Below are positions 59,470 through 64,000 of a stretch of 64,000 bases of DNA, one piece after another; the first letter of the stretch is position 1; every line of letters starts with the position of its first letter. The notes under the pieces are model-generated. The model saw only the letters and a list, made by a program, of their open reading frames with translations. It made no database searches and had not been told where the DNA came from. The translations under genes were made by a program, and so were the position numbers. Source of the DNA: JBCCOW01 sp039025855 (GTDB taxonomy: Bacteria; Planctomycetota; Phycisphaerae; Phycisphaerales; Phycisphaeraceae); the NCBI GenBank assembly GCA_039025855.1, contig JBCCNL010000009.1, positions 1-64,000 on the forward strand, written 5' to 3'.

Positions 59470-59475
59470 AATATA
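59470..59475 (-). promoter_or_regulatory. Candidate -10 hexamer TATATT
   Basis: TATATT is 6 nt before the trmB ATG, the most AT-rich of the set. Confidence 0.5.
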
Positions 59476-59571
59476 CGACCCCGGGACAACCTGCCCGCCC
59501 TCGGCTAACCCATGCACCCCGCACAGCCGGGAAAAACCACCGAAAATACGCCGAAATCTGCATCTCCACGC

Positions 59572-59620
59572 TTGAAACGCCGAGAAACCACCTATCATGT
59601 AACTGAACGTTTTGAACGTT
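59572..59620 (+). promoter_or_regulatory. Candidate promoter and repeat operator of the CarH-like gene
   Basis: TTGAAA (59572) and TATCAT (59593) are 15 bp apart. Downstream, GAACGTTTT occurs twice in tandem, placing two AACGTT palindromes (59606-59611, 59615-59620) 9 bp apart near the expected start point. Autoregulation by the MerR-type protein is plausible. Confidence 0.45.
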
Positions 59621-59637
59621 TTTGTCAGGAACTTGCG

Positions 59638-60519
59638 GTGAAACGCACCTTATCCCCAAAAGAGCTCGCCGAGGCTCTCGGTGTCAGTGAATCGTCGCTC
59701 AAGCGCTGGGCGGACAAGGGGCGTGTGCGCGTTAGCAAGACTGTGGGTGGCCACCGCCGCATCCCGATGAGCGAGGCCATCCGCTTCGCCCGAGAGGCCG
59801 GCTACACCGTCGTCAAGCCCGAGGTCTTCGGGCTCCCTCCCGTCGCGCAAGACGTCGTGGAGCACGACCCGGAAAACGACGGCGAACACCTGCTCGCCCT
59901 ACTCAAAGCCGGCGAAGGCGACCACGCCAAAGCCCTCATCATGAACCGGTACTTCTCCGGCGAAACCCTGCCCAGCCTCTTCGACGGCCCGCTCCGCTCG
60001 GCCATGCACGAGATCGGCAAGATCTGGCACCACGACCCCGCGGGCATCTACCTCGAACACCGCGCCACCGACATCACCCTCCAGATCGTCAACCAGCTCC
60101 GCTCCCTCGTCGGGCAGGACGACACCCCCGACCGCCCCATCGCGATCGGCGGCGGACCCTCCGGCGACGCCTACCTCCTGCCCTCCATGATGTGTGCCGC
60201 CCTCGCCGCCGAGACCGGCTTCCGCGAAATCAACCTCGGGCCCAACACCCCCACCGACACCCTCAACCAGGCCATCGCCGAATACCGGCCCGACCTCGTC
60301 TGGCTCACCTGCACCGTCGCCGACGCCTGCCCCCACCCCGCCGAACTCGAGCAGGTCCTCGACGCCGCCCAGGACGTCGACGCCATCGTCGCGCTCGGCG
60401 GACAAGGCATGGCCCACGGCCTCATCGAGCCCCGAGCCGACGTCCACCACCTCAGCAGCATGGCCGACTTCCACAGCCTCTGCCTCAAGACGATGGACGC
60501 CAACGCGCTCGCGGACTGA
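59638..60519 (+). CDS. CarH-like MerR regulator with altered cobalamin-binding motif
   Basis: A 293-residue regulator with an N-terminal MerR-type HTH (LSPKELAEALGVSESSLKRW, then GGHRRIPMSEAIRFA), a helical bundle and a Rossmann B12-binding fold. The light-sensor signature W-x9-EH is intact at W130, E140, H141. The cobalt-ligand motif DxHxxG is not: it reads G-D-A-Y-L-L-P, with Tyr179 in place of His. B12 may be bound base-on, differently, or not at all. The GTG start at 59638 (AGGA upstream, promoter at 59572) is preferred to the ATG at 59512. Confidence 0.87.
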   Translation: MKRTLSPKELAEALGVSESSLKRWADKGRVRVSKTVGGHRRIPMSEAIRFAREAGYTVVKPEVFGLPPVAQDVVEHDPENDGEHLLALLKAGEGDHAKALIMNRYFSGETLPSLFDGPLRSAMHEIGKIWHHDPAGIYLEHRATDITLQIVNQLRSLVGQDDTPDRPIAIGGGPSGDAYLLPSMMCAALAAETGFREINLGPNTPTDTLNQAIAEYRPDLVWLTCTVADACPHPAELEQVLDAAQDVDAIVALGGQGMAHGLIEPRADVHHLSSMADFHSLCLKTMDANALAD

Positions 60520-60564
60520 TCCCCCCTTCCTCCGTCACAACGACTCATTCCGGAACGGCCCCGC

Positions 60565-62646
60565 CTACGCCTCGGGCCCGAGCTTCCGCGCGTCCCGCTC
60601 CGCCACCAGCGACGCCACAAACCGATCGACCGCCACCGCGCCAAGGTCCCCCTTCTCCCGGTGACGCACACTCACCGTCCCACCCTGCTCGTCCTTGCCC
60701 CCCACCACCAGCATGTACGGCAGCTTGTCCTGCTCCGCCCGAGCGATCTTCCCGCCCAGCCGGTCCGACCCGCTGTCCACCGTCACCCGCAAGCCCGCAG
60801 CCTTCAACGCCGACTCCACCGACTCGGCATACCCCGCGAACTTGTCGCTCACCGGCAAGACCCGCACCTGCTCCGGGCTTAGCCACAACGGGAACGCCCC
60901 GTTGAAGTGTTCGATCAGCACCCCAATGAAACGCTCCAGCGAACCAAACGGCGCCCGGTGGATCATCACCGGCCGATGCACCGCGTTGTCGCTCCCCACG
61001 TACTCCAACTCAAACCGCTGCGGCAGCTGGTAGTCCACCTGCACCGTCCCGAGCTGCCACTCCCGCCCGATCACGTCCTTCACCACAAAATCGATCTTCG
61101 GCCCATAGAACGCCGCCTCCCCCGGCTCCGACGCATAAGGCACGCCCAACGACTCGGCCGCACTCAGGCACGCCCGCTCCGCCTGATCCCAGTCTTCCGG
61201 GTCGCCCACAAACTTCGAGCTGTCCGGGTCACGCAAGCCCACCCGCACCCGGTAGTCCGTCATCCCCAACGTCTCGAACACCACCTGCACCAGCTCGATA
61301 CACCCGAGCACCTCCTGGTCCAGCTGCTCGGGCGTCACGAACAGGTGCGCATCGTCCTGCGTGAACCCCCGCACCCGCGTCAGCCCACCGAGCTCGCCCG
61401 ACTGCTCCCACCGGTACACCGCCCCGAACTCCGCCAACCGTATCGGCAGATCCCGGTAGCTCCGCTTCTCGCTTGCATACATCCGGATGTGGTGCGGGCA
61501 GTTCATCGGCTTCAGCAGATACCCATCGACCTCGCCCTTCTCCAGCATCTCCGCCAGGTCCGCGCAGCTCTTGCCCTCGGCCGCCAGCTTCTTGATCGTG
61601 TCCCGGTCCACCAACGGCGGAAACTGCGAATCCGCGTAATACGGGAAGTGCCCCGACGTCCGGAACAGGTCCAGCTTCCCGATGTGCGGCGTGAACACCT
61701 CGCTGTACCCCTGCCGTTCGAGGTGTTCCAAAATGAAACGCTGCAGTTCCCGCCGGAGCACCGAGCCCTTGGGCTTCCACAACACCAGCCCCTGCCCCGA
61801 CTGCTCGTCAATCGTGAACAACCCCAAGCGCTGCCCGAGCACGCGGTGGTCGCGGGCCTTGGCCTGTTCCAGGTTCTCCAGGTATTCATCCAGCTCGGCC
61901 TGGCTGAAGAACGCCGTGCCGTACACTCGCTGGAACGCGTCGCTGTTCACGTCACCGTGCCAGTGCGAGCGCGCGACCGACATGATCTTCATCGCCCCGA
62001 TCCGCCCCGTCCGATCGACATGCGGGCCCTGACACAGGTCTTCCCACTCCCCGCTGTCCGCTTCACCCGTGACGTACCACGACAACGCGTCCGCCCCGTT
62101 CGCCAACGCCTTCTCCGCGTTGTCGACCTTGTATTTGTTGCCTTCTTCTTTGAGCTTTTCTTCGCCTTTTTGCGGCTCCAACTCGTACCGCGAAAACGCC
62201 CGGTCCTCCTCCACGATCTTCGCCATCTCCGCTTCGATCGTTGCGAAGTCGTCCGTGCTGATCGGCGTGTCCAGTTTCAGGTCGTAATAGAACCCGTTCT
62301 CCAACGGCGGCCCGTACGCCAGCTGCGTCTCGGGGTACAGCCGCTCGATCGCCTCGGCCATGACGTGAGCCGTCGAGTGCCGCAGCAGGTACAGCGCATC
62401 GGCCTTGTGCTGATCGTCCCGATACTTCGGCCGACCCTTCTTATCCAAGCGCGGATCCGTGATCAGCGCCACCTCCACCGGCTCGTCCGACACCGGCAAC
62501 GGCCGACCCACGTCATAAAGCTCCCCGTTCACCCGCGCCCCGATCGCCGCCGCCGCCAGCTTCTCGCCAATCGTCAACGCCACATCATGCGCAGAACTGC
62601 CGTCGGAAATCTCGTGGACCGTGTTGTCAGGAAGTCGGATCTGCAT
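60565..62646 (-). CDS. thrS: Threonine--tRNA ligase
   Basis: A 693-residue class II synthetase with all domains: TGS (residues 1-62), SAD editing domain (HSTAHVMAEAIERLYPE, LSWYVTGEADSGEWEDLCQG), catalytic core (LKPMNCPHHIRMYASEKRSY with the zinc Cys, RWEQSGELGGLTRVRGFTQD, RAPFGSLERFIGVLIEHFNG) and the anticodon-binding domain. No T-box or clear ribosome site is upstream of the ATG. Its 3' end converges with the CarH-like gene, 45 bp apart. Confidence 0.98.
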   Translation of the reverse strand: MQIRLPDNTVHEISDGSSAHDVALTIGEKLAAAAIGARVNGELYDVGRPLPVSDEPVEVALITDPRLDKKGRPKYRDDQHKADALYLLRHSTAHVMAEAIERLYPETQLAYGPPLENGFYYDLKLDTPISTDDFATIEAEMAKIVEEDRAFSRYELEPQKGEEKLKEEGNKYKVDNAEKALANGADALSWYVTGEADSGEWEDLCQGPHVDRTGRIGAMKIMSVARSHWHGDVNSDAFQRVYGTAFFSQAELDEYLENLEQAKARDHRVLGQRLGLFTIDEQSGQGLVLWKPKGSVLRRELQRFILEHLERQGYSEVFTPHIGKLDLFRTSGHFPYYADSQFPPLVDRDTIKKLAAEGKSCADLAEMLEKGEVDGYLLKPMNCPHHIRMYASEKRSYRDLPIRLAEFGAVYRWEQSGELGGLTRVRGFTQDDAHLFVTPEQLDQEVLGCIELVQVVFETLGMTDYRVRVGLRDPDSSKFVGDPEDWDQAERACLSAAESLGVPYASEPGEAAFYGPKIDFVVKDVIGREWQLGTVQVDYQLPQRFELEYVGSDNAVHRPVMIHRAPFGSLERFIGVLIEHFNGAFPLWLSPEQVRVLPVSDKFAGYAESVESALKAAGLRVTVDSGSDRLGGKIARAEQDKLPYMLVVGGKDEQGGTVSVRHREKGDLGAVAVDRFVASLVAERDARKLGPEA

Positions 62647-62672
62647 GGCGGGTCATTCAGGGGGATTCAGCA

Positions 62673-62707
62673 GCGAGCCGGGGTGGGTGGGGGCGTGTCG
62701 CCCCGGC
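62673..62707. repeat. Palindromic element, GCGAGCC class with 10-bp insertion
   Basis: Identical to the element at 45319 except for a 10-bp insert TGGGTGGGGG after GCGAGCCGGGG. It lies upstream of thrS. Confidence 0.65.
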
Positions 62708-62813
62708 CGAGCAACAGGAACAATCAAGAACCGCACAGCATAAACCAGCCGCCCCCCCCAAGCAGCCCCGCCCCCACGCAATGGAGCATTGAACCCGGCA
62801 GCCCGTGTAGGCG

Positions 62814-62819
62814 TAGCCT
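62814..62819 (+). promoter_or_regulatory. Candidate -10 hexamer TAGCCT
   Basis: TAGCCT is 7 nt before the ATG at 62827. Confidence 0.35.
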
Positions 62820-62826
62820 GTGACAC

Positions 62827-63498
62827 ATGGGGACACCCCAACTAGAGACCAGTTCAATCCAACACAGCCCGGCCTGGCTGCGCTGGTGCCAGCGGCCACC
62901 GCACCTCCTGAACGCCGTCGCGGTTGTGATGGCCTTGACCGCCGTCTGGATTGGCCGCCAACCGGGCCAAGAGTTCTGGTTGGCCGTGGGAACGCTCTAC
63001 GGTGCAGTGCCGCTGATGCTGATCTACCTCGCCCGGCTGTGGATGGCCATGGCGTGGCGGAAACGGCGTGGAGCCCCGAAGGCGAACGCGCCAGAAGCAC
63101 AGGGCTGGACACGCCAGGCGGCCTGGTGGGTCACGCCGGGAGCACCGGTGTTTGCGGCGCTGCTGATCGGCAGCGGCCTCCCGCTGACCGTGGCGGTGTC
63201 AGTCTCAGGATCAAGCCTGGAAGCCGAGGCCCAACGTCGGCTCGCCCAACCGCTTCCGGCCGCCACTGCACCGGCAACCGATCTAGACCCGGACCAGTGG
63301 TTCGGCGTCATCCGCACCCACCGCATCGAACGCGAGGGCGGCGTCGTCCGATTCGCCACCGGCGGCTTCATCATGAGCGAGTCCGGTCTTGCCTTCTCGC
63401 CCCACCAACCACCTGTCAGTGCGATCCCCGCCGGCGATGGGTCTTACCACTACGTATCGCTTGGCAAGGGCTGGTATCGATACCACGTCTCTTTTTGA
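62827..63498 (+). CDS. Unknown membrane protein
   Basis: A 223-residue protein with three hydrophobic segments (about 26-43, 50-70 and 105-127) and a C-terminal soluble domain with short beta strands (GVVRFATGGFIMSESG, YHYVSLGKGWYRYHVSF). I recognise no family. The frame at 62820 in another register is its shadow. Codon usage and the TAGCCT hexamer favour this frame. Confidence 0.65.
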   Translation: MGTPQLETSSIQHSPAWLRWCQRPPHLLNAVAVVMALTAVWIGRQPGQEFWLAVGTLYGAVPLMLIYLARLWMAMAWRKRRGAPKANAPEAQGWTRQAAWWVTPGAPVFAALLIGSGLPLTVAVSVSGSSLEAEAQRRLAQPLPAATAPATDLDPDQWFGVIRTHRIEREGGVVRFATGGFIMSESGLAFSPHQPPVSAIPAGDGSYHYVSLGKGWYRYHVSF

Positions 63499-63507
63499 TG
63501 TCTGATT

Positions 63508-63533
63508 AAGGCTCAGCCTAGGGCTCGAGCCTT
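63508..63533. repeat. Inverted repeat after the membrane-protein gene
   Basis: AAGGCTC (63508-63514) and GAGCCTT (63527-63533) pair around 12 nt that contain a CCTAGG palindrome. There is no T-run, so terminator function is uncertain. TAGGCTCAAGCC is repeated 22 bp downstream. Confidence 0.45.
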
Positions 63534-63555
63534 GAACCCGCCCGCCCCGTGGCCT

Positions 63556-63561
63556 TAGGCT
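63556..63561 (+). promoter_or_regulatory. Candidate -10 hexamer TAGGCT
   Basis: TAGGCT is 6 nt before the ATG at 63568. Confidence 0.35.
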
Positions 63562-63567
63562 CAAGCC

Positions 63568-64000
63568 ATGCCCGGCATGTACTGCAAAACCTGCCTCTAC
63601 AACCTCACCGGCACACCCGCCCGGCCCGGCTCCGGCATCCACGAATGCCCCGAGTGCGGCAGGGCTTTCGACCCGCTCAAGCCCAGAACAACCTTACGGA
63701 AGCCCCTGAGCCGATGGACCCGGTTCTGGTTGAGTCCGCCCTGGGTCCTGGCTGTGGTCTCCATCCTTTTAACTGCCGGCTCGTTCGTTGCGCTTACCGG
63801 GTGGGGTCCGGGGGCATCCGATTCCGCGCGAGGGTTCGTGCTGTTGTCGTTTCTCAGCTGGTTCTTTGTGGGTCTGCCGCTCACGGTCGCTTGGCTGATA
63901 CGCGTCATCGTCCTGATCGCCCTGCGACGAAAAACCGAGCACCGGCAGCACCACCGGTTCGGCGTGTTCGGCGGTCTCGCCTGGGCCACACCGCTGCTGG
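63568..64000 (+). CDS. Partial zinc-ribbon membrane protein
   Basis: An open frame of 144 codons running off the right edge. It starts MPGMYCKTCLYNLTG and has two CXXC knuckles (Cys6/Cys9 and Cys27/Cys30, HECPECGRAFDP), a small zinc ribbon, followed by two hydrophobic helices at about 53-70 and 85-110. Proteins with this ribbon-then-membrane layout are common in Phycisphaerae; their function is unknown. A TAGGCT hexamer lies 6 nt before the ATG. The opposite-strand frames here are shadows. Confidence 0.75.
   Translation, partial: MPGMYCKTCLYNLTGTPARPGSGIHECPECGRAFDPLKPRTTLRKPLSRWTRFWLSPPWVLAVVSILLTAGSFVALTGWGPGASDSARGFVLLSFLSWFFVGLPLTVAWLIRVIVLIALRRKTEHRQHHRFGVFGGLAWATPLL

Noticed and set aside
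60907..62823. A 638-codon forward frame opposite thrS
   Set aside because: Arg/Leu/His-rich shadow of an unmistakable threonyl-tRNA synthetase.

Overview
The window is very GC-rich, mostly single-copy chromosomal DNA that reads like a planctomycete of the class Phycisphaerae. Supporting traits are two surface proteins with a PTPSAALAGA...RRRR sorting tail, an iduronate-2-sulfatase-like sulfatase, a PcfJ-like protein, a CXXC zinc-ribbon membrane protein and exosortase-associated sugar genes. This placement is inference; no rRNA gene is present. About 47 protein genes and two tRNAs (Asn, Gln) are supported, including three tandem groups of clearly overlapping genes.

Layout. 0-8.4 kb: a partial membrane protein, an RND efflux adaptor and pump, yebC, a glycerophosphodiesterase, an oxidoreductase and acylphosphatase. 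8.4-11.2 kb: an ABCG-type transporter preceded by two FHA domains. 11.2-13.7 kb: a lower-GC patch of four unrecognised genes. 13.8-18.2 kb: an FtsQ-like protein, a conserved unknown, a PTPS-III-like pterin enzyme and an HscA-like Hsp70 with an enlarged ATPase domain. 18.4-20.3 kb: duplicated surface proteins with duplicated terminators. 20.3-28.3 kb: pgeF, a MalK-type ATPase, a low-GC Orc1/Cdc6-like AAA protein, pgk, two membrane sugar transferases and an NmrA-type oxidoreductase. 28.4-37.3 kb: an AraC regulator, a TauE-like exporter, then a three-gene transglutaminase/ATP-grasp/alpha-E/DUF2126 operon. 37.3-42.9 kb: a sugar-catabolic group (AraC, Gfo/Idh/MocA, isomerase, sulfatase) and guanine deaminase. 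43-50 kb: tRNA-Asn, an outer-membrane-like protein, rpe, tRNA-Gln, modA-modB, a methyltransferase facing a TetR regulator, and a PcfJ-like gene. 50.4-64 kb: purE, pyk, a polysaccharide deacetylase, a GH95-like hydrolase, a voltage-gated ion channel, the trmB-prcB-glycosyltransferase operon, a CarH-like regulator, thrS and two membrane proteins.

Three genome-wide patterns stand out. First, many genes without a Shine-Dalgarno have a TANNNT hexamer 6-9 nt before the start codon, which suggests leaderless transcripts. Second, a family of short palindromes with conserved arms and a variable stem is scattered between and inside genes; four copies lie inside open reading frames, and the three in + strand genes each use a different reading frame. 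Third, three 35-bp tracts of five 7-bp units occur, one right after the start codon of the polysaccharide deacetylase.

Several start codons were moved inward from the longest open frame because a ribosome site, a promoter hexamer or the conserved domain begins there.
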